From positions 1 through 6,828 of the forward strand of contig JACCXG010000211.1 in NCBI GenBank assembly GCA_013697225.1: a stretch of DNA of 6,828 nt, given 5' to 3'. A program made the translations under genes and the position numbers. The notes beneath the pieces were generated by a model, which searched no databases, was not told the origin of the DNA, and saw only the letters and a list, made by a program, of their open reading frames with translations. Below are positions 1 to 6,828 of the stretch, piece after piece (the first letter of the stretch is position 1; each line of letters opens with the position of its first letter). The stretch is from Acidobacteriota bacterium. Its GTDB lineage: Bacteria > Acidobacteriota > Vicinamibacteria > Vicinamibacterales > 2-12-FULL-66-21.

Positions 1-1691
1 TCTTCGAGACGTCGGAGTCCACCCGCGAGTTCTACGCGGAGAAGTTCCGGTTCGTCATGGTGGACGAGTATCAGGACACCAACCGCCCGCAGTACCTCCT
101 GATTCGCCGCCTGGCCGAGCGTCACCGGAACCTGGCCGTCGTCGGAGATCCCGACCAGTCAATTTACAAATGGCGCGGCGCGGATCTCAAGAACATCCTC
201 GACTTCGAGGGGGACTTTCCAGAGGCGCAGACCGTCAAGCTCGAGCAGAACTACCGGTCCACCCAGGTCATTCTCGACGCCGCGTCGGCCGTCATCGGCC
301 AGAACCGGAATCGCAAGGACAAGCGGCTGTGGACCGACCGGAAAGGTGGACCGCGAATCGTCTATTTCCGGGGCAACGACGAGCTCGAGGAGGCAGACTT
401 CATCACCCGTTCCCTGAAAGGGGCGCGAAATGCCGACGCCCGTGCCTTGAGTGCGGTGCTGTACAGGACCAACGCGCAGTCCCGTGCGATCGAAGACTCC
501 CTGATGCGCGAGGGCATCCCCTACAAGATTATCGGCGGGGTGCGATTCTACGAGCGGAAGGAAATCAAGGACGCGCTCGCCTTCCTCAAGCTGATCATCA
601 ATCCCCACGACGACGTCAGCCTGCGGCGGGTGATCAACGTGCCAGCCAGGGGCATCGGAAAGGGCGTGATGGATGCTCTTCAGGCAATCAGCCCTGATGC
701 CGTCCTGGAGGAAACACATCCTCTGCTTGCGGTCGGCCTGCAGGAGGTAGTCTCGGCCCGGTCTCTCTGGGCCCGTCTCGTTCACGCCGTCGCTGAGGGG
801 AAACTTGGAAACCGTGCGGTGAGCGCCCTGCGCACCTTCCGGGACCTGATTGCCGGACTTGCGGAGGCTGCCCGTCAGGACAACGTCGCGATCCTCCTTG
901 GCAAGGTGCTCGACCGCACCGGATATCTGAAGGACCTCCGCGACGAGAACAGCGAGGAGGCGAACGATCGGATCGAGAACCTCATGGAGCTCGTGTCGGC
1001 GGCGGGGGAATACGAAGCGCGGGAGCCCGAACCTTCCATCGGCGGATTCGTCGATCGCCTGTCGCTGCTCTCCGAGGCGGACGAGGAATCCGGCAATCGC
1101 GAAGCCACGGTCTGGATGATGACGATGCACGCGGCAAAGGGGCTCGAGTTCCCCACCGTGGTCATTGCGGGTCTCGAAGAGGGGCTCTTCCCGCACTCCC
1201 GCTCTGCCGAAGACGAGGAGGAGCTCGAAGAGGAGCGCCGGCTTTGCTACGTGGGGCTGACGCGCGCGTGCTCCCAGCTGGTGCTCACGGGCGCGGCGCG
1301 ACGCCGCGTCTTTGGTGAATACCAGACATGCCAGCCCTCGCGGTTCCTCGACGAGATCCCGGCGGAGCTCATCGAGCGCCTGAGCCCTCAACCGTCGAGC
1401 CGCTACGATTCAAAGTTCTCGCACGCCCACTACGAGTTCAGAACGAACCCGTACGGCAGGAAAGGAAGCGGCTCGAGGACGCGTGAGACGGAGCCCTCGT
1501 ACGCGTACGAGCGCGAGGATCAGTCGGCGCAGGAGGTCACGCTCGGCATGCGGGTCCGCCACGCCCAGTTCGGCGTGGGGACCGTGACAGCTGTCGAGCA
1601 GCACAACGACGATCTCAAGATCACCGTGCGCTTCAACGTTGTCGGGGTCAAGAAGCTGCTGGCGAAGTTCGCGAAGCTCGAACCGGCTTAG
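1..1691 (+). CDS. uvrD: UvrD/PcrA-family superfamily 1A ATP-dependent DNA helicase, 5'-truncated by the window edge
   Basis: This is the C-terminal three quarters of a 3'-5' DNA helicase of the UvrD/PcrA/Rep group; relatives unwind nicked or gapped DNA in excision and mismatch repair and displace stalled RNA polymerase. The reading frame is open from base 3 and codes through the ATG at 57, so that Met is internal: it lies in the Walker B strand FVMVDEYQDT (DEYQDT at 63-80). Motif III GDPDQSIYKWRGA is at 144-182, motif IV LEQNYRS at 240-260, the GGVRFYERKEIKD block near 534-575, motif V TMHAAKGLEF at 1122-1151, and motif VI with the arginine finger, ERRLCYVGLTRA, near 1233-1268. A charged, Tyr-rich linker (about 1395-1530) leads to a Tudor-like domain (about 1536-1679, FGVGTV and GVKKLLAKFAKLE), the RNA polymerase-contacting part of PcrA/UvrD. 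562 residues are visible; family proteins are about 720-760, so roughly 200 N-terminal residues (Walker A, domain 1A) lie outside. All visible motifs look intact. The Tudor-like end favours PcrA/UvrD over Rep; pcrA would be an equally fair name. It converges on gyrA. Confidence 0.95.
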   Translation, partial: FETSESTREFYAEKFRFVMVDEYQDTNRPQYLLIRRLAERHRNLAVVGDPDQSIYKWRGADLKNILDFEGDFPEAQTVKLEQNYRSTQVILDAASAVIGQNRNRKDKRLWTDRKGGPRIVYFRGNDELEEADFITRSLKGARNADARALSAVLYRTNAQSRAIEDSLMREGIPYKIIGGVRFYERKEIKDALAFLKLIINPHDDVSLRRVINVPARGIGKGVMDALQAISPDAVLEETHPLLAVGLQEVVSARSLWARLVHAVAEGKLGNRAVSALRTFRDLIAGLAEAARQDNVAILLGKVLDRTGYLKDLRDENSEEANDRIENLMELVSAAGEYEAREPEPSIGGFVDRLSLLSEADEESGNREATVWMMTMHAAKGLEFPTVVIAGLEEGLFPHSRSAEDEEELEEERRLCYVGLTRACSQLVLTGAARRRVFGEYQTCQPSRFLDEIPAELIERLSPQPSSRYDSKFSHAHYEFRTNPYGRKGSGSRTRETEPSYAYEREDQSAQEVTLGMRVRHAQFGVGTVTAVEQHNDDLKITVRFNVVGVKKLLAKFAKLEPA

Positions 1692-1700
1692 GCGATGGTG

Positions 1701-1722
1701 CCGGCCCTGCTCAGGGTGCCGG
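1701..1722. terminator. Possible hairpin at the convergent uvrD/gyrA junction
   Basis: A GC-rich inverted repeat spans the 19-bp gap between the two stop codons and the last codons of gyrA. The core is CCCTG-CT-CAGGG (1705-1716), with an outer CCGG/CCGG pair (1701-1704 and 1719-1722) separated from the core by a 2-nt bulge on one side. Its position between converging genes fits a bidirectional terminator. However, no T-tract follows it on either strand, so it is not a standard intrinsic terminator. It may only slow polymerase or protect 3' ends, or be a chance palindrome in GC-rich DNA. Confidence 0.3.
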
Positions 1723-4215
1723 ATCCAGCCCTTCCGCCGCTGCCTCCGCTTCACGCTCGTTGAGCTTGGCGATGGCCACCACGCGGTCCCCTTCTTCCAT
1801 CTCGATCAGGCGAACACCCTGGGTGACGCGGCCGATGACGCGGACGTCGCCTGCCTTCATCCGCAGAATCATGCCCTGCTGCGTGATCACCATGACTTCG
1901 TCTTCGTCGTGCACGTACGCCATGCCGACGACCTTGCCGTTGCGATCGGACGTCTGGATGTTGATCGTGCCGACGCCGCCGCGCGACTGGATCCGGTACT
2001 CATCGAGGCCGGTGCGCTTCCCGTAGCCGTTCTGCGCGACGGTGAGCATCGTGCCCCCTTCGCTCACGACCGCCATCGCGACCACTTCGTCGTCTTCCCG
2101 AAGAGTGATCCCCCTGACGCCGTAGGCCGTGCGGCCCATCCCGCGGACGTCGCTCTCCTCGAACCGGATGGCCATACCCTGACTCGTCCCGAGGAATACC
2201 TGCTCGCGGCCGTCCGACAGTTCGACAGCGATTACGGCATCCCCCGTTTCGACGCCCATCGCGATGATGCCGCCGGCGCGGGGATTGCTGAAGGCACAGA
2301 GGTCCGTCTTCTTGACCACGCCTCTCCGGGTGCCCATGACGATGAACTGGTGCCCTTCCTCTTCCGGGAACTCCTTCACCGTCAGCAGCGCCGCAATCCG
2401 TTCACCCGGCTCCATCGAGACGAGGTTCGCAATCGCCTTGCCCTTGCCGCCGGGGCCGACGTCCGGGATCTCGTGAACCTTCAGCCAGTAGGCCCGGCCG
2501 CGGTCCGAGAAGATCATCAGGTAGGCGTGCGTGGACGCGACAAAGAGGTGGCTGACGAAGTCCTCCTCGCGCGTGCGCATCCCGATGCGCCCCTTTCCGC
2601 CGCGGCGCTGCGCACGGTAGGTGGTGATGGCCGTGCGCTTCACATAGCCTGTGTTCGTGACGGTGATCGCCACAGCTTCGTCGGCGATCAAATCCTCTAT
2701 TCGTAGCTCCCCTTCGGCTTCGATGATCTCGGTGCGGCGAACGTCGCCGAAGCGGTCCCGGACCGCCTTGAGCTCGTCGAGCACGAGGTTAATGAGGAGC
2801 TCGTCGCTCGAGAGTATCGCGCGCAGCCTTTCGATGGTCTTGAGGAGCTCCACCAGCTCGTCGACGATCTTCTGGCGTTCCAGCCCGGTGAGGCGCTGGA
2901 GCTGCATGTCGAGAATCGCCTGCGACTGCACCTGTGAGAGTGCGAACTGCGTCATCAGGCCCTGCCGCGCTTCGGCGGGGCTCGCCGAGGCCCTGATCAG
3001 CGAAATCACCTCGTCGAGGTGGTCCAGGGCGATCTTCAGGCCTTCGAGGATGTGTGCCCTCGCCTCTGCCTTCCTGAGCTCGAACTCCGTCCGCCGCCGC
3101 ACGACTTCGCGGCGGAACTCGATGAAGTGCTGGAGGATGTCGAGAAGGGGAAGGACCTGCGGCCGGCCGGCCACGATCGCCAGCATGATGATGCCGAACG
3201 TCGTCTGAAGCTGGGTGTGCTTGTAGAGGTTGTTCAGCACCACCTCCGGCACTTCCCCGCGGCGCAGCTCGATCACGATGCGCATGCCGTCACGATCGGA
3301 TTCGTCGCGAAGGTCGGTGATGCCTTCGACCGTTTTCTCGCGCGCAAGCTCCGCGATCTTCTCGAGCAGCCGGGCCTTGTTCACCTGGTAGGGGATCTCG
3401 GTCACGACGATCGAGAGCTTGTCCCCTTTCTTGTTCTCCTCGACCTTCACGCGCGCCCGCATGGTGATGGCGCCACGCCCCGTCCGGTAGGCGTTGTAGA
3501 TGCCTTCGCGCCCCACGATGAAGCCGCCGGACGGGAGATCCGGGCCGGGAATCGTCTTGAGGAGGGAACGGAACAGCTCCTGCGGATCCCCGGTGCCCTC
3601 CAGCATGGCGCGGCGATGTTCGATGACGGTGATGACGCCATCGATCACTTCCCGCATGTTGTGCGGCGGGATGTTCGTGGCCATGCCGACCGCGATGCCC
3701 GACGAGCCATTCACCAGCAGGTTGGGGAACGTCGTCGGCAGGACCGTCGGTTCCTCAGTGGTCTCGTCGTAGTTCGGAACGAAGTCGACGGTCTCCTTGT
3801 CGAGATCCGCCATCATGGCTTCGGCGAGCGGCTCCGGGCGTGCCTCCGTGTAGCGCATGGCCGCCGGAGGATCGCCGTCGATCGATCCGAAGTTTCCCTG
3901 GCCGTCCACCAGGGTGTACCGCATGTTGAAGTGCTGTGCGAGGCGGACCAGCGTGTCGTAGATCGACGCGTCGCCGTGGGGGTGATAGTTCCCCATCACC
4001 TCGCCGACGATCTTTGCGCACTTGCGATACCCGCGGTTCGATGCCAGCCCCATGGTGCGCATGCCGTACAGCACGCGGCGGTGGGCGGGCTTCAGGCCGT
4101 CCCGTACGTCGGGCAGCGCGCGCCCGATGATTACGCTCATCGCGTAATCCATGTACGAGCGCTTCATCTCGTCTTCGATGTTGACGGGGACCCGGTTGGC
4201 GGCGATCTCTGTCAT
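1711..4215 (-). CDS. gyrA: DNA gyrase subunit A (GyrA), complete
   Basis: GyrA is the cleavage-religation and DNA-wrapping subunit of the A2B2 gyrase that puts negative supercoils into DNA using ATP hydrolysed by GyrB. The 834-residue product has a winged-helix/tower breakage-reunion domain (about 1-500) with DGLKPAHRRVLY at 39-50, HPHGDASIYD at 78-87 and catalytic Tyr122 in AAMRYTEAR (codon 3850-3852). The C-terminal six-bladed beta-pinwheel (about 505-818) begins with the GyrA-box QRRGGKG (536-542, nt 2590-2610), which marks gyrase rather than ParC; blade 5 carries a degenerate copy, QSRGGVG (743-749). Length lies between the B. subtilis (about 821) and E. coli (about 875) proteins, with only a short mildly acidic tail after the last blade. 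The start is chosen because VNIEDE then falls at residue 11, as VNIEEE does in E. coli, and no upstream in-frame start exists before the gyrB stop. No Shine-Dalgarno is visible. Residue 83, usually Ser in E. coli-type enzymes, is Ala; Asp87 is kept. It is 42 bp downstream of gyrB, probably cotranscribed. Confidence 0.98.
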   Translation of the reverse strand: MTEIAANRVPVNIEDEMKRSYMDYAMSVIIGRALPDVRDGLKPAHRRVLYGMRTMGLASNRGYRKCAKIVGEVMGNYHPHGDASIYDTLVRLAQHFNMRYTLVDGQGNFGSIDGDPPAAMRYTEARPEPLAEAMMADLDKETVDFVPNYDETTEEPTVLPTTFPNLLVNGSSGIAVGMATNIPPHNMREVIDGVITVIEHRRAMLEGTGDPQELFRSLLKTIPGPDLPSGGFIVGREGIYNAYRTGRGAITMRARVKVEENKKGDKLSIVVTEIPYQVNKARLLEKIAELAREKTVEGITDLRDESDRDGMRIVIELRRGEVPEVVLNNLYKHTQLQTTFGIIMLAIVAGRPQVLPLLDILQHFIEFRREVVRRRTEFELRKAEARAHILEGLKIALDHLDEVISLIRASASPAEARQGLMTQFALSQVQSQAILDMQLQRLTGLERQKIVDELVELLKTIERLRAILSSDELLINLVLDELKAVRDRFGDVRRTEIIEAEGELRIEDLIADEAVAITVTNTGYVKRTAITTYRAQRRGGKGRIGMRTREEDFVSHLFVASTHAYLMIFSDRGRAYWLKVHEIPDVGPGGKGKAIANLVSMEPGERIAALLTVKEFPEEEGHQFIVMGTRRGVVKKTDLCAFSNPRAGGIIAMGVETGDAVIAVELSDGREQVFLGTSQGMAIRFEESDVRGMGRTAYGVRGITLREDDEVVAMAVVSEGGTMLTVAQNGYGKRTGLDEYRIQSRGGVGTINIQTSDRNGKVVGMAYVHDEDEVMVITQQGMILRMKAGDVRVIGRVTQGVRLIEMEEGDRVVAIAKLNEREAEAAAEGLDPAP

Positions 4216-4257
4216 CGGTGGTTTGGGGGAATCGAAAGGCGCGTGAAACGTCGCGCG
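4216..4257 (-). other. gyrB-gyrA intergenic spacer without a recognisable Shine-Dalgarno
   Basis: The 42-bp spacer is an exact multiple of three and contains no stop codon in the shared gyrB/gyrA frame. Reading toward gyrA, the last 18 bases before the ATG are C/A-rich (GATTCCCCCAAACCACCG) with no AGGAGG-like element. Just after the gyrB stop is a 5-bp GC-only inverted repeat, GCGCG/CGCGC, with an 8-nt loop (4239-4256), too weak to call a terminator. I see no promoter here, consistent with gyrA being expressed from the gyrB transcript by coupled or leader-independent initiation. Confidence 0.4.
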
Positions 4258-6828
4258 TCAGATATCGAGATTCTTGACGTCCAGCGCGTGGTCCTCGATG
4301 AACTTGCGGCGCGGCTCGACCTGATCGCCCATCAGGGTCGTGAACATCAGGTCCGCTTCCGTGTGGTCCTCAGCCTTCACGTGCAGCAGGGTGCGCTTGG
4401 CGGGATCCATCGTGGTTTCCCACAAGGTATCGGGGTTCATCTCGCCGAGCCCCTTGTACCGGTTCACGTCGAATCCCTTCTTGCCAGCTGCGATGAAGAA
4501 CTCGACGAGCGCCTCCAGGGAATCGATTGTCACCTCGGCATCCTTGCCGCGTGCCGCTGTCCGGGGCATCGAGCTCACGTCGGGGGTCTTCGGCTCGGCC
4601 GCCAGCCTGGTGGCCTCATCCAGAGGGGCGCCGCCGATCGCCGTGTCGTGTGCGGCCGCGCCGGGGATCTCTTCCGCCTCGGCTGCCGTGCTTTGCGCGC
4701 CCGCGGTCCGGACGATCATCGGTCCGCGGATGCCGTCCACGTCCTGATAACTTGCCGCCAGGACCCGGAACTCGCTCGTGACGACGAAGTCGATGTTGAC
4801 GCGGTGGTGCCGTGGATACCCGCCGGACCTGTCCTCGATGACCAGGCTGTGCGCCTGGTTCTCCTCGTCCGGCTGCACGCTGGCGGAAACCATAGAGGAG
4901 TGCAGGCGGTCGGCCAGGGCCTGGACCTGCGCCGCATCCTGGAAGAAGGCTCTGTCCCCGGCGCCGGACTGCAGGAGCGCCATGATGATGGAGCGGGACG
5001 GGCCACGCCGCTCCACGATCTGCAGGTACTTCTGGAACGCGACAAGCTTCTCGAGGCGATCCTCGAGCTCGGGCCCCGCGATCTGCCGCCCGTCGGCCAG
5101 CACCAGCACGCGCGACTCGGCGGATCGACGGAGCAGCCACTTCTCCATCTCCCGCTCGTCGCGGATGAAGAACTCGCTCCGTCCACGCTTGGCGCGGAAC
5201 AGCGGCGGCTGTGCGATGTAGACATAGCCCGCGTCGATGAGCTCGCGCATCTGCCGGTAGAAGAACGTCAGCAGCAACGTGCGGATGTGGGAGCCGTCCA
5301 CGTCCGCGTCCGTCATGATGATGATCCGGTGGTAGCGGAGCTTCGCCAGGTCGAAGTCGTCGCTCCCGATCCCGCACCCGAGCGCGGCGATCATGGTCTT
5401 GATCTCATCGCTGGCGAGCATCTTGTCGAAGCGGGCCTTCTCGACGTTCAGGATCTTCCCCTTGACCGGAAGAATGGCCTGGAACCGCCGGTCCCTTCCC
5501 TGCTTCGCCGATCCGCCGGCCGACTCCCCTTCGACGATATACAGCTCGCTCTGTGCGGGGTCGCGCTCCTGGCAATCTGCCAGCTTGCCCGGCAGGGAGC
5601 TGTTGTCGAGGGCTCCCTTCCGCCTGACCAGGTCGCGTGCTTTCCGTGCGGCCTCACGCGCTCTCGCGGCGTCCACGGATTTCGCGATGATCTTCTTCGC
5701 GACAGCAGGATTTTCCTCGAGGAACGCGCCGAGCTTGTCGTTGACAATCGCCTCGACGATCCCTTTGACCTCGGTGTTGCCCAGCTTTGTCTTCGTCTGC
5801 CCTTCGAACTGCGGGCGTTGAATCTTGACGCTGATGACCCCGGTGAGCCCCTCGCGTATGTCGTCGCCGCTGATCGTGGCGTCCTTCAAATCCTTCGCGA
5901 GATTGCTCCGGCTCGCGTACGAATTGATCGTGCGCGTCAGCGCGGCACGGAACCCCGAGAGGTGGGTTCCTCCCTCGTGCGTGTTGATGTTGTTCGCGAA
6001 GGTGTAGACCGTCTCCGAGTACCCGTCGTTCCACTGCAGCGCGATTTCGACGTCGGTCCCGTCACGCTCCCCGCGCATGTAGATCGGCTTGTCGTTCGCC
6101 GCCGTGCGGTTCTGGTTCAGATACTGGACGAATGAGACGATGCCCCCCTCGTAGAGGAAGTTGTGCGACTTGCCGTCGCGCTCGTCGTCGATCGTGATGG
6201 TGACCCCGCCGTTCAGGAACGCCAGCTCACGAAGGCGCTGTGCGAGGATGTCGAAGCTGAACTCGGTGGTTTCGAAGATCTGCGCGTCCGGCCTGAACGT
6301 GATCTTCGTTCCACGCTTCTTCGTCGTGCCGGTGACCGTCAGCACTCCTTCCGGATTGCCCCGGACGTAGCTCTGCTTGTAGACCTGCCCGTTCCGCCAG
6401 ATCTCGAGGTCGAGGGCCTCCGACAGGGCGTTCACCACCGATACCCCAACGCCGTGGAGCCCGCCCGACACCTTGTAGCTGTCGTTGTCGAATTTTCCCC
6501 CGGCGTGCAGCACGGTGAGGACGACTTCGGCGGCCGATCGCCCGCTCTCGTGACGATCCACAGGGATCCCACGGCCGTTGTCGACCACGGTCACCGAACT
6601 GTCGATGTGCACGGTGACGTTCACCTGATTGCAGTGGCCGGCCAGTGCCTCGTCAATCGAGTTGTCGACGACCTCGTACACCAGGTGGTGCAGACCCGCG
6701 GCGCCCGTCGATCCGATGTACATGGCGGGGCGCTTGCGAACAGCCTCGAGGCCTTCAAGGACCTTGATTTTGTCCGCACCGTATTCCTCTGCACCCGTGC
6801 CGTTGCCATTGCCGGAGCCGCCGGTTGC
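4258..6828 (-). CDS. gyrB: DNA gyrase subunit B (GyrB), 5' end beyond the window edge
   Basis: GyrB is the ATPase subunit of DNA gyrase; ATP binding dimerises its GHKL domains to capture the transported DNA segment. The frame is open to the right edge: 35 codons precede the ATG at 6723 with no ATG, GTG or TTG, and encode the family motif KIKVLEGLEAVRKRP, so that ATG is internal (RPAMYIG) and the true start lies outside. Visible motifs: N-box EVVDN (6661-6675), DNGRGIP (6562-6582), ATP-lid region GGLHGVGVSVVNALS, QTK loop, Toprim EGESAGG (5512-5532; first Glu catalytic), metal-binding DADVD (5296-5310), and RYKGLGEMNP (4432-4461) near the C-terminus. Between DADVD and RYKGLGEMNP is a long insert (about 4525-5142) like the roughly 170-residue one of E. 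coli GyrB and absent from B. subtilis-type GyrB, here lengthened by an Ala-rich linker (4540-4710). At least 856 residues are encoded, against about 804 in E. coli. ParE is less likely given adjacency to a true gyrA. Any promoter lies beyond the window. Confidence 0.98.
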   Translation of the reverse strand, partial: ATGGSGNGNGTGAEEYGADKIKVLEGLEAVRKRPAMYIGSTGAAGLHHLVYEVVDNSIDEALAGHCNQVNVTVHIDSSVTVVDNGRGIPVDRHESGRSAAEVVLTVLHAGGKFDNDSYKVSGGLHGVGVSVVNALSEALDLEIWRNGQVYKQSYVRGNPEGVLTVTGTTKKRGTKITFRPDAQIFETTEFSFDILAQRLRELAFLNGGVTITIDDERDGKSHNFLYEGGIVSFVQYLNQNRTAANDKPIYMRGERDGTDVEIALQWNDGYSETVYTFANNINTHEGGTHLSGFRAALTRTINSYASRSNLAKDLKDATISGDDIREGLTGVISVKIQRPQFEGQTKTKLGNTEVKGIVEAIVNDKLGAFLEENPAVAKKIIAKSVDAARAREAARKARDLVRRKGALDNSSLPGKLADCQERDPAQSELYIVEGESAGGSAKQGRDRRFQAILPVKGKILNVEKARFDKMLASDEIKTMIAALGCGIGSDDFDLAKLRYHRIIIMTDADVDGSHIRTLLLTFFYRQMRELIDAGYVYIAQPPLFRAKRGRSEFFIRDEREMEKWLLRRSAESRVLVLADGRQIAGPELEDRLEKLVAFQKYLQIVERRGPSRSIIMALLQSGAGDRAFFQDAAQVQALADRLHSSMVSASVQPDEENQAHSLVIEDRSGGYPRHHRVNIDFVVTSEFRVLAASYQDVDGIRGPMIVRTAGAQSTAAEAEEIPGAAAHDTAIGGAPLDEATRLAAEPKTPDVSSMPRTAARGKDAEVTIDSLEALVEFFIAAGKKGFDVNRYKGLGEMNPDTLWETTMDPAKRTLLHVKAEDHTEADLMFTTLMGDQVEPRRKFIEDHALDVKNLDI
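4540..4710 (-). other. Ala-rich low-complexity linker at the end of the GyrB Toprim insert
   Basis: About 57 codons within gyrB encode an Ala/Glu/Thr/Pro/Gly-rich segment (for example AGAQSTAAEAEEIPGAAA) with some 16 alanines and few aromatic or large hydrophobic residues. It joins the folded part of the E. coli-like insert (ending near GIRGPMIVR) to the conserved core that resumes at TIDSLEALVEFF. The frame stays open and GC-rich codon use is unchanged, so it looks like a genuine in-frame, probably disordered, expansion rather than a sequencing error. Confidence 0.7.

Noticed and set aside
57..59. ATG at 57 as the helicase start
   Set aside because: The frame is open upstream to the window edge, and the ATG sits inside the Walker B strand just before DEYQDT, so it cannot be the start of a working helicase.
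159..1391. A 410-codon open frame on the - strand, antisense to the helicase gene
   Set aside because: It lies wholly opposite a gene with all the expected helicase motifs and has no recognisable domain; GC-rich codon bias explains the lack of stops.
1697..1722. Direct repeat GGTGCCGG at 1697-1704 and 1715-1722
   Set aside because: It is only 8 bp of GC-rich sequence, partly a by-product of the palindrome listed at this junction; nothing suggests an attachment site or mobile element.
1639..2706. A 355-codon + strand open frame starting in the helicase 3' end and running opposite gyrA
   Set aside because: The opposite strand encodes the GyrA pinwheel with its GyrA-box and six blades; the candidate protein is a His/Asp/Arg-rich antisense translation.
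3019..6135. A 1038-codon open frame on the + strand, antisense to gyrA and gyrB
   Set aside because: It overlaps two unmistakable genes with complete motif sets, its product has no recognisable domain and is rich in Arg, His, Asp and Val, as expected from the complement of GC-rich coding sequence. It even crosses the gyrB-gyrA spacer. It is a shadow of codon bias.
6721..6723. ATG at 6723 as the gyrB start
   Set aside because: The 35 upstream codons in frame encode the conserved KVLEGLEAVRKRP motif; the Met belongs to RPAMYIG.
1711..6828. Topoisomerase IV (parE-parC) as an alternative identity for the - strand pair
   Set aside because: The A subunit has a full GyrA-box QRRGGKG and a complete six-blade pinwheel, which ParC lacks or has degenerate.

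Overview
This is a GC-rich bacterial chromosomal window (about 60% GC or a little more by eye). It carries three long conserved genes and almost no non-coding DNA. A UvrD/PcrA-type helicase gene enters from the left edge on the + strand (1-1691, 5' end missing). It runs head-on into a gyrB-gyrA operon on the - strand: gyrA at 1711-4215 and gyrB at 4258-6828, with the 5' end of gyrB beyond the right edge. The helicase and gyrA stop codons are 19 bp apart. gyrB and gyrA are separated by 42 bp. No stretch longer than 42 bp lacks a gene, and I see no RNA gene, mobile element, CRISPR array or phage signature.

The three products all act on DNA topology and maintenance. GyrB (ATPase and Toprim) and GyrA (cleavage-religation and DNA wrapping) form the A2B2 DNA gyrase that introduces negative supercoils. 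The intact GyrA-box (QRRGGKG) identifies gyrase rather than topoisomerase IV. The helicase has motifs II to VI of superfamily 1A and a C-terminal Tudor-like domain of the kind that contacts RNA polymerase in PcrA/UvrD, so it probably acts in nucleotide excision repair, transcription-coupled repair and removal of blocked complexes.

The organism cannot be fixed from this window. GyrA resembles the GDPPAAMRYTEAR, Ala83 type seen for example in mycobacteria, whereas GyrB carries the large Toprim-domain insert typical of many Gram-negative gyrases. With the GC content and the KRPAMYIGST N-terminal motif, this points to a GC-rich Gram-negative lineage. Acidobacteriota is my best guess, at low confidence.

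I found no undescribed system; this is core-genome sequence. The points worth a second look are protein-level: Ala at the main quinolone-contact position of GyrA, Glu in place of the canonical Asp in the GyrB Toprim EGDSAGG motif, an extra Ala-rich linker next to the GyrB insert, a Gly/Asn-rich N-terminal extension of GyrB, a gyrB-gyrA junction that is in frame without a recognisable Shine-Dalgarno, and a palindrome at the convergent helicase/gyrA junction.
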